Assembly (NCBI RefSeq): GCF_009730915.1 | Contig: NC_052478.1 | Span: 8,603,552-8,667,551 of the forward strand | Length of the DNA stretch: 64,000 nt | From: Dioscorea cayenensis subsp. rotundata | Taxonomy: Eukaryota > Streptophyta > Magnoliopsida > Dioscoreales > Dioscoreaceae | Direction: 5' to 3' | Part shown: one piece after another, positions 46,347 through 58,539 of the stretch | How positions within the stretch are numbered: the first letter of the stretch is position 1 | How the letters are laid out: each line of letters begins with the position of its first letter | Notes under the pieces: model-generated | Seen by the model: the letters and a program-made list of their open reading frames with translations, nothing else | Databases searched by the model: none | What the model was told of the DNA's origin: nothing | Program-made: the position numbers and the translations under genes

Positions 46347-49300
46347 TCAGCCAGACCACACATCACGGAGAAGTTTGTACCTGGCGTTGAGTCCAGTGTT
46401 TTCTCTCTGAATTTCAACTCCAGCTTGCCTCTTGTCTACAATTGATCTTAGAGGTGAATCAAGATCATCCAAATCATCGTCACTGGTATAACCCTTCTTC
46501 TGTACTATGGAAGCTTTTCTCTCCAGCTCTGCTCGGCCACCAATCTCTGCCACCTTCTCTGCAACCTCTGCCGGCGATGGTGGCGTGTACACTACTCCAG
46601 CTGCTGACCGGGGGAAGGTGTTCATCAGGTCCTTGTCAGCTGAACCGTGCTCTATCAAGCTCTAAACAAGGAAACAACTCTGTCATTGAGTTTGTTATAT
46701 ATTGCTAAAACTCATGCTTAAACATGGATGCAAATAACTTTACAATAAACGATTCAAATTCATCTTTATTAACACATGTTTATCAAATATTTCGGTGCAA
46801 TGCACTTAATGAAGTTTTAACACTGGAATGTAGCTTGCAAACGAAATGGTGGAGTCTAAAGAATGGTTAGAAAGCATGAGTCCTCTAACAACCAGATAAT
46901 GCCTTACGTATACCTCATAAGATCCTGAGTCATTTTGCTGTTTACTTGGTTCAGTACAATACTAATTCCTAGCCAGTAAATTCTCTCAAACATCTTAATT
47001 AGCATAAAAAATTGCAATAATTACATAGTTCATGCATCGCCAAAAAAAAATGCATGAAACATAACAAAATTTATAAAGACTGACTTTCACTTATTTACCA
47101 CCCATTATTTAAATAAAATAAGTAATTCATTTAACTTAAGGCTATATGCATAAAAATCTCAACTTTGCAGGATATTATAATAAGGGAAAGTTTACTACTA
47201 TATAGATAATTTCAAATTTTTACAGATTTCTAGTGTATAGGCAGAAAAAGGCACAAATCTTAATTACGATGATCTTAAAATTTATAAGACATTTTAGATC
47301 ATAACAAATTCTTAGTCATGGTTTAGAAAAGCAAAAAAACCTACCTCATCATTCAGGTCTTCCAGGACATAGCCTGCAACTGGGTCTGTGCAGAATTCAT
47401 CAGGTGTGAAATTGCAAAGCACTCGTGTCACTATGGACAGACCAATTGATGGGCAGACCTATAACCATGAAGTCAGTCAGGACAACAAAAAATCAAAAGA
47501 ACAATAAGAATTAAGATGATGTCAGAAGACTAACTTCATTTCTGATGGCAATATCAAGAAGTAAGTCTTTAGGGAGCATAAGGAGGTCACTCAGCTCATT
47601 AAGAAGACGAAAAGATTTAGGCTCCACATAGCCTCTTCCCCTACTTTCCTCTTCATTGCCTTCATGCTGATCATCACTTAAACCATCTCCCGTATCCATG
47701 TCAAAGAGATCCGTAAGCAATCTTGACCAATTTCCTATCTGCATTTGCAAAATTTATCTTCTTGTTTCAGTAACTAGAAATTTTTGGGCTATAGCACTAC
47801 CACAGCTAATTCAGGGGGAGAAAAAACCCTGCACTTTGCAACATAAAAATGCAAATATAGCTTCGATGGTAAGTTAACAATCAACAAGGACCAGAACAAG
47901 TTGAGTTAATTATTGTCCTGATCTTTGTTATCCAGAGTATTTTTGGTTTTCATGTAGACTAGGTTCATATCAAGATAGGCATCCAGTGAATTTGAACCTT
48001 GTGGAATTATCAAAGAAGATGTAATTAATAATAAATAAATAGCCAAATTAGATACGTACAGAATTTTTGAGTTGAGCACCCGATCCAAAGCTCAAATTCC
48101 CAGCAGGGATAGGTATGACTTTTGAATCAACAATTGGATCTGATACAGGATCAGTAGGAATTTCATTGGCCGACTCACGTAGAATAGCATTAAACATTGC
48201 AACATCTAACCTTGACACACACTGCTCCATCACCTGATCCAAAATAGAAAAGCTGCATCTTAAGCTTCTGTGAGCAGGAGTACTCTATCATTTTTTGAGT
48301 TTGTACTAGGCTCAGTGAGGGATAATCAAGACCTCAGCTAAAAAGTGCAACAAAAAAAGAGGAATCATGGCATCCATGATAGGTACATAGTATATGCCCA
48401 AGATACTTAAGAGTAATATTTTTCCATTTATACCTTTTTTGCTAGCACAGGCAAGCAGCCACAGTCATGGCCCCCTGCTCGAACTGGACAGATTCTGGTA
48501 AAGGCATCACGAAATGCGTTTTTCCATATGTTTATTGAAAAGCTTCCCTGCTGCTGATCACCAAGTGCTGGTCCTAACAATTTCCCAAAACTTTCTGTCG
48601 CATAGAAATCCTCTGAGGGTGAGTGCATATGCGGAGTGAAGGACTGGAAACAAAGATAAAATTGGTCATGACAAAAATACAGGAAATAAAACAAGCATAG
48701 CAATTGAAAAAAAAAACAAATCAGTTGTATAAAATGTATCACCTGCCACCATACTGATTCAACTGTTCGGGAGAAAATCCAGGATTCAATTTTTTCTAAT
48801 GCAAGCAAGAATGTACTTGTTTCTTGCCAGTCATCTACTGGTTGCATAAAGCTAGGTTTTCTTGTTTGCTTGCTACCATTGCTGTTTTTCCAGCTTACTG
48901 GAGAGGGAATTCCCTCAACTTTCTTAGCTCCGTCATTTGATTCAACAGCCCTTGAAATTGAGTGTGAATTGGACAAGTGGCCAAAAGTGTGAGCAATGAT
49001 CTCCCTAAGGACCACTGTGTTTGATAGCCAGAAGGTCAACCTTCAGCCCAAACGAAAAGGGTCAGTAATATGGAGATTACATATCAACCAGCTTGGAGTT
49101 GGAATTGAAAAACCTCATACCTTGATATGTCACTGCCGCATGACTTTGCAATCAGTACAAGACCTGAGATTGTATTTCTAGCAACAGTAGCTCTCTTTTC
49201 CTGAGACCAATGCTTGCATGCATGAATATAGAGCCTAGAAAGACGCCGTGCAGGAGTGTGAACTTTATGTGAAGAGCTCCCATGCTCAGGTACCACAGAA

Positions 49301-49923
49301 TAGAGAGAGATCTCAAGAGCAGCAACTTCTCTAAGTTCCTCCTCAAGCTTGTCAATTCGCAGCTCCATGTCTTCGATTTTTTTATATGCACTAACCCGGT
49401 CATCTTCTAAAGTGTTCTCTACTGTATCACCTGTTTCATCATCTGTACCAATACACTGATCATAGCTAGGTGTCTCATCTAAGACATCAATCTCCTTAAC
49501 CTCTTCAATGGTTTTATCATCAGATCCTTCAGATACTTCAGAAGGAGGCTTGGCAGGAACAATCATACTTTCTAATTTTTTACCATTAAGGCTTTTAGGT
49601 GTTGACACAGCTTTCTTCGGTTTCTGTGATTTATTCTGACCCATTGGGGATGTCTTATACTGTAGTTTAGCAGACTCTTTATGATTGCTATTATTCCTTG
49701 ACGCACGAGGGCTGCTTTCCACTGATTGCTTCTGAGTAAGTTTTTTGGGAACCCTAGAAGCTCTTTTCACTTTGCCATCATCAACACTCTGTGCCTCTCC
49801 TTGAGATGATACAGAATCCCTCGCGGACTCAAGATCAGACTCACCTTCTTTACTATGCTTGACTTCCTTTTCAGTGTCACTTGAACGGTCATCTTTGTCT
49901 TCAGTTATATCTTTGGCCCCCAT
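46347..49923 (-). CDS. Plant gar2-related / dilute-domain-like protein, 7 coding exons
   Basis: Coding exons in transcript order: 49923-49121, 49040-48743, 48643-48434, 48233-48060, 47738-47535, 47458-47345, 46661-46347. All have GT-AG borders and consistent phases, giving 705 residues. The first 200 residues are acidic, Lys/Ser-rich and disordered, then a short coiled coil (about 178-202, IEDMELRIDKLEEELREVAA). The conserved globular part starts HACKHWSQEKRATVARN and contains LTFWLSNTVVLREIIAHTFG, ICPVRAGGHDCGCLPVLAKK and VMEQCVSRLDVAMFNAILRE. This pattern resembles the dilute (DIL) domain of class XI myosins. The C-terminus ends RYKLLRDVWSG. Arabidopsis relatives have been labelled nucleolar gar2-like, but that name rests on the charged N-terminus. 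Molecular role unknown; cargo- or scaffold-type binding is inferred from the DIL-like fold. Confidence 0.85.
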
Positions 49924-51870
49924 CTAATATGGTCTTTTCACAACCACTTTGTCAGACCTGCCCAAGTGTCATGTGATTTCTAACAACAGGTTCATGAAAA
50001 GTTCAGAAGTGCTTCACAGCTATAATGAGAGTGGCATGTTAAATAAGAGTAAACCAATCCATAAAAAGGAAATTTCCATTCAGTGTAGCTTTACTTAAAA
50101 ACCACACAAATTGCCTCCTCAATAATAGAAGGAACTCTAAAAAAACTAAACAACACTAGAATAGCCTTGGTGATATAAATTAGCAAGGCAAATCTCCAAG
50201 TCTGAATCAGCTAGCCAGAGCTTTGGAACTTGCACCAACAATCTTACATGTCATGGTAAGCCTAAAGTTGAGATAAATAGTTCATTGGCATGTGCTCCAG
50301 TGCAAAGTGTTTGTTTGAAACATGAAATGTCTCCAATATTATTTGCTCTGTGGAGATTGCAAACTTAAAAATTCCCCTTTCTGAGTTCAATCTTTTACCA
50401 GCTAATCAACTTCATCACTACAACCTCTGACATTAAATTTAATATAAAAGAGTAACTGAGGTGAACCTCACATGGTCTTATTATCCTGCCCTCACACAAC
50501 ACCCATCGTCCTTAATTAGCAAGGACCTAATAAAGACCCAAGTTCTCAGCCAACCTCAAGCATCCAGAATGAATCAGTGCAGAAACTGTATCCAGTGAAT
50601 GCCAGCCAATTTCAACCTATCAACTTAGTCCTTATTCAAGTTTTCTCTATAACTAGAAAACGGAAAGGAATACTAAGAGAGCCAACAAAATAGCCCCAAA
50701 AACAAATAAATTCCACGATACTTGTTCGCTTGACAGAAAACAACAAACTCAACTCACTATGATTAAATAAATTTGTAAAAATAAGAACAAATATCAAATG
50801 GCCGAATATTCAGCAGAATATCTGAAAACACAGAGCATGAAAATGTTTGATTGTTTCTTTTATATATATAACATATATAAATGTACTGCTTACTACTTGT
50901 CATATATGACAAATTTGCTAAAGTTCATCATTCATGCCTCAAGACCAAGTCAATCACCAAGAAATGCTTCTATCCAAACATGCAAATATTAACATCCAAA
51001 CTAATGCCTAATGTTGACAATGGCACAAGTACAACCAGTTCATTCTAACAATAAAAAACAAGAAAAAGGACATCTCAGAACAAGCAAAAAAATGTAACCA
51101 AAGTTCAATAAACTCTAAGTGAACATTATAAACTGAATTCCCACTGACTACATCTCAAGCAGACAAGATCAAAACCATGAAAAGCATCCAAAATTAGTGT
51201 GATCCAGAAGGAAATTATCATAAACATGACTATAAATCTAATGAAATCAGAGAAACCAGTCAACGAGAATGCTACGGCATGGATCTAACCCAGCAAAAGC
51301 CAAGAAACTCCCAATTACCTTGAGAATGCAGATCCAAACCTCACATCAAATCAACAAAAAATCATATAAAATTCCCCAAAACTCTAATCAAACATCTAAA
51401 AACCACATACCCGATCTGTAAAACAGAAACCTACAAAAAAAACCCCGAGATACCCTCAAACCACCGACTCCAGCAGCTCAAATCCCAGTTTGATCTGATC
51501 TCAACCCATAAACAACAAAAACAAAAACCAAATCAAAGAAATGCACTTCAAACAAGAATGAATCCAAGATCCAACCAAATTTCTTCAAAGAAAACGGTGC
51601 CAGGATCAAGAAAAACAGCTCAAAATGCAGCAAAACAAAAGGAGAGAAAATGATTCACAAATCACCAGAGCTTTGTCGATGGATTCCTCGCTTTGATCTC
51701 CTTCGATCACTGCTCCAAGGATCGATCTCCAGCTCTCTCTCACTCTCTCCTGTGAGTGAGTTTTGATAAATTTGTGACGGTTGTTTGGATGGCCGTGAAG
51801 TAGAGCACCAGGTGATATTTAAAAGAGCGTTGAATCCGGTCACCACCGGTGAGTCTAAGGCGGTAAACAA
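49924..51870 (-). other. 5'UTR intron and leader exon of the gar2-related gene
   Basis: Upstream of the ATG (49921-49923) is a T-rich (minus-strand) stretch typical of an intron, with a candidate acceptor ATATTAG touching the ATG and another, TTGGGCAG, 40 bases before. Near 51655-51790 the DNA becomes GC-richer with an AG/GA-rich leader-like stretch, and a candidate donor CTCTG|GTGATT at about 51664. This predicts a noncoding first exon and a long 5'UTR intron of about 1.7 kb. The promoter would lie just above 51800. No transcript data. Confidence 0.45.
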
Positions 51871-52652
51871 GACACTCGTTTAGTGCGTGTTAACAATGGT
51901 AAACGGACACAGGAAGTCAAAAGAATTCTGATAAAGATGGCGTTGTCGGTTACCGGATCTTCCCCAAGTTCTTACCCGAATCCGATAAGAATTTTAGTAA
52001 CTTTTTTAAATGAAAAGGTCATTTAGACTTATTTGGATTCTTTTTGCTCCAGAAATATTTAATTTTTAAAATAAATACTGGGAAAAAAACACAAAATATT
52101 TATTTTAAACCCTAGAACATAAGTCACAATTAAAACCGTCATAAATGTCCATCAAAATATTTTTAATGACTTTTTTTACACTGAAATATTTGTAATGACT
52201 GTATAAATTTTTGGTTCTCTAAATAAACACATGCTTTGTTATGCCCATTTTTTAATATTTTAAAAATTTTGAAGTGATGTTATAAATGTGAAATTGTCAA
52301 AAAGAAAAAGGTTTTCTTTTCTGTTAAAAAAATGTTTGCCTATCTTTTTTTTAGGTTACTTTAATATTTTTTTCAATCTAAATAAATAAATATTGTTAAT
52401 GATCTTTGCATGTATAATGTATTTATTCGCTTGTGTTTTTATCAAAAACAAGTTGAATAATAATAATTATAAACTATAAACTAATATAAAAATCAAGAAT
52501 ATTCGTATACATTTTTTTTGTAAAAAGAGAAAGAAAATAAATGAGATGAGAATATTTTATAAAATATTAATAAAATGAGCACAAAAATGAAGGTATATGA
52601 AATTTTTTATAAAAAAGTAATTTTTTTAAAAATGCATAGTATTTACAAACTA
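51871..52652. other. AT-rich intergenic spacer
   Basis: No gene. Contains the first copy (about 52465-52640) of a segment repeated at about 52950-53062 and continued at about 56046-56105. Confidence 0.5.
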
Positions 52653-52945
52653 CTCCCTCCAATCTTTATTATTTTTCCCATTTTAGAAATTTTTTTTGTT
52701 TTTTACTTTTCCATTTAGAAAATTTGTGAATCATTCCATATTATTAATTCTTAATTTACTCTTTATATTTAATGTATTCTACAGCTTTCAATAAATTATA
52801 TTTAATTACACATTTTTAAAGAATATTTTAAATATTTAGAAAATAAATATAAATTTTATAAATTTTAAATCACTAACTAATTTTAAATATTTTTTTAATA
52901 CATATAATTTTGTTAAAATAGACAAATAAAAAAACCCAGAAGAAG
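52653..52945. mobile_element. Stowaway-like (Tc1/mariner) MITE
   Basis: A 293-bp AT-rich element that starts CTCCCTCCAATC after TA and ends GAAGAAG before TA. The left terminus matches the Stowaway consensus CTCCCTCC; the right is degenerate (reverse complement CTTCTTCTGGG). The TA dinucleotide on both sides is the target duplication of this superfamily. It lies between two copies of a local direct repeat. Confidence 0.6.
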
Positions 52946-53689
52946 TACAAATTATAAACTAATGTAAAAAAATATTCGCATACCTTTTTATTTTTTTAAA
53001 AAAAGAGAATGAAAATAAATGAGATGAGAAATTTTTTTATAAAATATCAATAAAATGAGCACATGCAAAAATACCCTAGTTTTTTACTCCCGCCCAATCA
53101 CATTAACTTTTTTCTCTTTCGCTTCATCTTCTTAGTTCTTTAGTGTACTTCATCTTCATCTTCACCTTCATTCTCTTTTTCTCTTGTTCTTCTCCGCTTT
53201 TTCGTTATTCTTCTTATCCTTGTGGTTGTTTTCCTTTTTTCTATCGTTCAAGTAAGCATTGTCTTCATTTGTTCAAGTAAGCATTGTCTTCATTCGTTCA
53301 AGTAAGCATCATCTTTATCTTCACCGTCATCAGTTCTGTCAATCCTGTCGGCCGCCGACTGCCGACAAGATCTTTTTGGGACATTGGCTTCGGGGGAATG
53401 GTCCCCACCTCGTTTTTAGACAAATCGTCGGTTTCTATTCTTTGGATTCTCTCCTTCTTCTTCTTTGGCTATTACGCCTGTTTTTTCTTTGTTGCTCTCC
53501 TTAGCGGGGAAGGCCAGTGGGCTCCTTTTTTTTAATCACCAGATTGAGCCCCTTTTCTTGTTTTATTGTCAACAACAACAAGTGCAATTTTTCTTCATCA
53601 TTGGCTGCAAATGATGCCGGAAATAAGATGTCAGCCTAACAATATAGTATATTAAACATTGATATTACACAAGTGGAGATTTCTTAGTT

Positions 53690-54073
53690 CTTGATGCATG
53701 GGAAAATTCAAGTCAAGGTGGAGATTTGTTGAAATGCCTTGAATTCAATTGTGATGATAACCCTATCCGAATTATGATTCGATCCTAATTTAGAGAGTTA
53801 ACCCTAAATTAGAGAATTCAATGAAAATTTGTGGTGGGCTTTTGGTTTAGGCCTACCTAACAGACTGGACAGACTGACTGATCCATTGTGGGTTATAGTA
53901 TTTTATTTTAATTCGGATACATATAGGGTTTTTTTTTTCTGTATCGTCTATATAAGTTTTTCCCTCGAAAGAAAAGAATAAAAAATGTTATCTTCCTACC
54001 TGTGGACGTAGGTTATATAGACCTAACCACGATTTTTCTTTTATTTTTCTCCATATTATTGCTGTGTTCGACA
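53690..54073 (+). mobile_element. Copia-type retrotransposon 3' end: polypurine tract plus 3' LTR
   Basis: AAGGTGGAGATT, a classic plant copia polypurine tract, ends at 53726 and is followed at once by TGTTGAAATGCC, an LTR start. The LTR-like block runs to about 54073 (ending TTCGACA), about 347 bp, with a plus-strand GTCTATATAAG promoter-like box near 53950 and a GAATAAAAAA signal after it. No upstream gag-pol or 5' LTR is present, so this is a truncated 3' end rather than a whole element. The right border is approximate. Confidence 0.65.
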
Positions 54074-54079
54074 TAACCT

Positions 54080-54316
54080 AGAGGTTTAATAAAAGCACGA
54101 GTGGATGCAATACATGCTAGACAAATAGTCCAGATTGTTGCCAGGTTCCAAAAGTATAAAGCGAAGCACATCTATATAGAATGTAATATGGTAGCTGATA
54201 AACTGGCAAAAATGGCATACAGGATCAAGGTACCTATGGTTTGGAAGGATCAACCTCCGTATGAGATCTTGGATCTCCTTGCTGCTGACTATGAATCATC
54301 CAATACGAGAACCTAA
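54080..54316 (+). pseudogene. RNase H-like (RVT_3-type) coding fragment
   Basis: A 71-codon open stretch reads ...RFQKYKAKHIYIECNMVADKLAKMA, matching the C-terminal end of the plant RNase H-like family, in which the motif N-x-VAD-x-LAK-x-A is conserved. The catalytic first half is missing. It directly follows the copia LTR and may be a captured piece of a host gene or a LINE tail. Confidence 0.55.
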
Positions 54317-54609
54317 TTCATCAAATAAATACGTTAGTTAATCAATGGATTCTTGTTAGCACGTTGTATTGAAATTTGTAAACACGTTAGCCCTCACTTT
54401 TGAGTCCTGTCCAATCATCTTCTTTAGTTATTTAGTGTACTTCATCTTTACCTTCATTCTCCTTTTCTCTTGTTCTTCTCCGCTTTCTCGTTGTTGACGT
54501 TGTTCTTCTTCTTTCTATCATTCAAGTAAGCATTGTCTCCATTCATTCAAGTAAGCATCGCCGCTGACTGCCGGCGAGACCTTTTTAGGACATTGGATTC
54601 GGGGAACAT

Positions 54610-54800
54610 TGATATTACATAGAATGACAAGATATTACACAGGAAGCTAATATATTATACATAACTAGAGTATATTACACAAAATGGAAAATATCTCACA
54701 CAGGAAGTTAGTATATTACACAGAAAACAAGAATATTACACAGAAATAACAACCAATTAGACAGACAGCTTGAACATTACACAAGATTAGAAGAAAAACT
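54610..54800. repeat. Interspersed TATTACACA words
   Basis: Variants of ATATTACACAG occur roughly every 20-30 bases (for example near 54633, 54673, 54710, 54733, 54775), with another group at 55380-55455 on the other side of the coding fragment. They are not a perfect tandem array. See the matching finding. Confidence 0.7.
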
Positions 54801-55380
54801 CACTTGTAGATGGCATGCGCCCAGGCGTAGTTGCCAATAATCTCTAGGTTGTCGGCATACCTGCCATGATGATGGGTGCATTCGGGAGGTGTTGGGGGAA
54901 GAAGATGGTGCTCATGAGGAACACCACGAGGAGCTTCACCAAAGTTTCCCTCGTTCCGGACTTCCCTAGACCAAGTCTGAACAAGTTATCCTTGATGGCA
55001 TAGCGATGCCGGTTGTGCATTTTGTTCAGGTAGGCAACTTCAAATTCAGATGAGACCCCTTCCCTTCTTGTTTGAAGGAGACAATCTCTCCCATGCATGG
55101 GACACCCATAATGATGGTGACGTCCTCGGGCTTGAATGGCAACATGCTGTCATCAATCTTGAACCTTTCGGATCGGCCATCATATATACGGAGCAACGCG
55201 TCCACCAGCCCTTTTTTGGACCACGGCTGCCAAGTCGATTATATGCGCAAAAGGGATCTGGTGGAGGATCTACCAGCGCGTTTTGTTCATCACTTTCTTC
55301 AATCTCTCTATCGTCTCCGCGACAGGGGCTAGGTAACGCCTAGCATTGACTAGAGTGGTAGCCATTTCTGTATTCAATTG
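54800..55380 (-). pseudogene. DUF1985-like (Ulp1-associated MULE) fragment
   Basis: Read on the minus strand from about 55370 in changing frames: a block like ARRYLAPVAETIERL, then ILHQIPFAHIIDL, then HYGCPMHGRDCLLQTRREG, then LVKLLVVFLMSTIFFPQ. The order and several words correspond to the better preserved copy at 58540-59270 (TPFAAFTEL, LLVVYL-type, FPNTSCS, WIVDYVDDLP). It is broken by frameshifts and stops and lacks the Ulp1 part. DUF1985 as the family name is from memory of plant MULE-borne Ulp1 proteins. Confidence 0.6.
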
Positions 55381-56045
55381 AAATTACACAAAATGATCAC
55401 ATTTTACACAGAAGAAGGATATGTTACACATGACACAACTTATTTTACACAAAAAAAAAAAATCCAAAAACCCAAAATAATATACACAAAAGCATGAAAC
55501 CCACACTGTGGAATGTCAGATTCGACACATGAAATCCACGAAAATACACACGAAAAGCACATGAAAGTCGGCCGACTTCTCCTTACCTTTTCACTTGTGT
55601 TTTTGTTTCCAGGAAGGCTCACGATTTTTCTGGGAAGCCGACAGTGTGAAGAGAAGAACAAGCTCGTTGGCGAACGAACAAGAACTTAGTCCTAGACGCA
55701 AGAAGAAAAACAAGAACAAGAATAAGAAAAGGTTTCCACTGTGACCACGCGTATAAGAAGAACACGAAGAGTCGCCTAGTTGATTACTAGCTGCCAGTTC
55801 CCAACTGTTGGGCGGTTTTCGGCGTTTGTTGAAGGCATTTTCACCACTTCTCTTCTTTCTGATTTTGGAACTTCACAAGAGGCAAACATGTCATTTTCAT
55901 GCCCAGTTAACAGCTCATTAACGACCGTTAGAGCCATTAGGATTTGAAGGGAATTAATTTAAAAAGAGGGACCTATGAGAAATAAGCAAACTTCAAGGGA
56001 TGTTTAAGGATTCTGCAAAATATAGAGGGACTTATAGGGCATTAC

Positions 56046-57500
56046 TTGAATTTTTTTATTAAATAGATAAATTTAAAAAAAAAAATACATGGTATTTACA
56101 AACTAATTAATTTGACAGCTCACCGGAAGGTGACCGTAACCAAGGTCTGGGCGGGCACAAAGAGTGGGTACGGTCGGTGTAACCGGAGAAGGCTGTCGGT
56201 GGGGGCATAACAACCGGGAGGTCCCGGTTCACGTTATCCCTCCACGTCATCTTATCTCTTGAAAATACCCTCAACTTTCACAGTAATTTACGAGGACGGC
56301 ACTTGTTTGTCTTTATATGAAACTTATATTAAGTTAATAACAATTTTGCTGGTCATGGCTGGAATGAGAGTGGGCCCCACATTTCGTACAATCAGGACTA
56401 CCTCCATAGTTATATCTCTCATCTTGAAATCTCAGCCGTTCGCTATATTTTAGATCTCATCATGAAAAATAATTTTTTTAATAATTCACAAATTCTCAGC
56501 ATTTTTATTAATGTTTTAATTTTTTTAAAATAATTACTCCGACTAATGAATTTGTCAAAATAATGTCGACCTGTTAATTAAGTGCTTCCAAACCAAATAA
56601 TTTTTTTTTTTAAAATCTATGCTAATGTAAGTCATTTAATTTCTATGTGAAAAATATTGGTATATTGTGTATGAATCGACTATGAAATTTTTTTCGATGC
56701 ATGTAAATAGTAATTTTATTATTATATAAGATTATTGTTATTATTATAATGATTTTTGTTGAAGATTTTTTTAAAAAAATTTAAATAACATATTGATTTT
56801 TTATAAAATGTTTTTAAAAAATTTGAATGCAAAAGATTTTTTATAATAATTTATTGAAAAATAAAACTAAAAATACACTTGTTCAAATGGCTCACAATGA
56901 GTTAAGTAATTTTTTTCTCTATGAAAAATTTAAGTGGGTTTGAAGAATTTGTTTTTTAAAATTACTTATTTCCATTGAAAGCAAGGCACATTGACTCCCA
57001 AACCTATTTACTTTGTCTCTTTAATTGAATGGGCAGTGGCATCAAAACGGTGAACATTAACTCATAGTTTGGTCCATTGTTTGATAAATGTTATAGTAAA
57101 TACAATAGCAATAGTGCAGTCTAATGTAGGAAACGGCAACACTAGCAAAGTGACAAATACTATTGTAAACCAATAGTGATTACTGTTTTCAAGCATCTAT
57201 ACTGTAGTAGCCCCGTGTGATTACTTTTTCAAATATTCATACCCATGTTTTATTCTAGCAGCACAACAATACTGTTATTATTTCATCTATCAATATATTT
57301 TGGGCCATTAAATCAAATTAATTTAAACCGTTTATTGATCTTTTAAATGTCTATAAATATCTCTCATTTGTTGTAATTAGATATAAAAGTAACGGAGATG
57401 AAGAAAAAAATAAGAAGAGGTGAAGTATAACTACAGAAACAAAAGTATTCGGTATATATATTTTTTATTTTTATATTATTTATATTTCTCTTTATATTTA
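56046..57500. other. Intergenic DNA with a short GC-rich island
   Basis: About 56110-56250 is GC-rich (CACCGG, GGTGACCGTAACC, ACCGGGAGGTCCCGGTT) with a palindrome GGGAGGTCCCGG. This resembles a promoter or subterminal transposon DNA, but no adjacent gene was found. The rest is AT-rich with nothing recognised. Confidence 0.45.
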
Positions 57501-58539
57501 GTGGAAATTACCAAAAAAACCCTTTAAGTTTGTAAAATTGCCAAAAACACCCCATTAGTTTTGCAATCCCCAAAATCCCCCTCCTTTTAAACTCTATGTT
57601 TTTCAAACCCCCAAACCCTAGTAATGAGATGTGAGCGGAGTGAGTTTCAAATTTTTTGGACGAAAATGCCCTTGCATGGGGAGTCGTGGCTGCAGCCATC
57701 TCGGCGATTTGAGAGGAAGTGGGCGGTTTTCCGTAGGGTAACCCCAGAGAGCGAATTTATTGGAGCCGTTTAATTGCTTTTTCTCGACTCACGTCTTGAC
57801 TTTTCCATTTCCAAGTCGTCTCCGAAGTTGTCTATACTGCGTGAAGCCTCTCATGAATCGGCATTTCATCGACTTTTTCCCTTTCCACCCGGTGTACTGG
57901 AAGGAGAAGTCCTCCACTTGACTAGTTGGCATTTCATCGAGTTTGAAATCTAAGGTATTGAGTATGGTTTTATGTTAACTGCATTACATTCAAAGAAAGA
58001 TTTTTTTCGGTTTTGTTTTGTGCTCCTATTTTTGTTGGAAGATATTGAAGTCTGCGAGGGGATTTCTACGTGGGGTTTTGTTAGTCTCGAGGAGATTTCT
58101 CAGTTTGGGGTTTTGTTTTTGTTTTTGCGTTTTCGTATGTATACTGCTCATCGAATTAGTTTTTCGATTATTATGATTTAGTGTAATATTTATAATGTAC
58201 ATTTCCCGTTTCGTTTGATATAGTTGCGATTTCTGCAAATGAGGTTGACGTTTAAGAAATGAGATGTTACTGATTTAACATTTGTTGTCCCTGTTTAAAG
58301 TATTCTCGTCTCTGTTTAACAAAATGGGTCTCTGTTTAACATTTTTATATCTCTGTTTAATAAGCGAGGTTCTCGTTTAAAAACCTTATATTTCCGTTTA
58401 AACTTTTTATCGATCTGCGTGTTGAATGTGTTGTTATTGTCAGCGAGCTTGTGATTATGGCGGTCGACCTAGTTAATGGCCGATGCTATTTGATGGCGGT
58501 AGTGGAGACTTTAGTCTGAATTGAAAAATAACACGACCC

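Larger units (their letters stand above)
53064..56045. mobile_element. Decayed MULE-like element with DUF1985-type fragment
   Basis: The bounds are inferred from interrupted flanking DNA. The segment preceding 53063 (ATAAAATGAGCACA) and that following 56046 (GAATTTTTTTATTAAAT...TTTACAAACTA) are contiguous in the neighbouring copy at 52465-52650, so the DNA between was inserted. The left edge reads TGCAAAAATACCCTA; the right edge, reversed, reads AAGTAATGCCCTATAAGTCCC, both like plant MULE ends. Inside are a minus-strand DUF1985-like fragment, TTACACA word arrays, a nested copia 3' end, and a duplicated leader segment (53095-53405 and 54400-54600). No transposase was recognised. Exact ends and target duplication not fixed. 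Confidence 0.5.
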
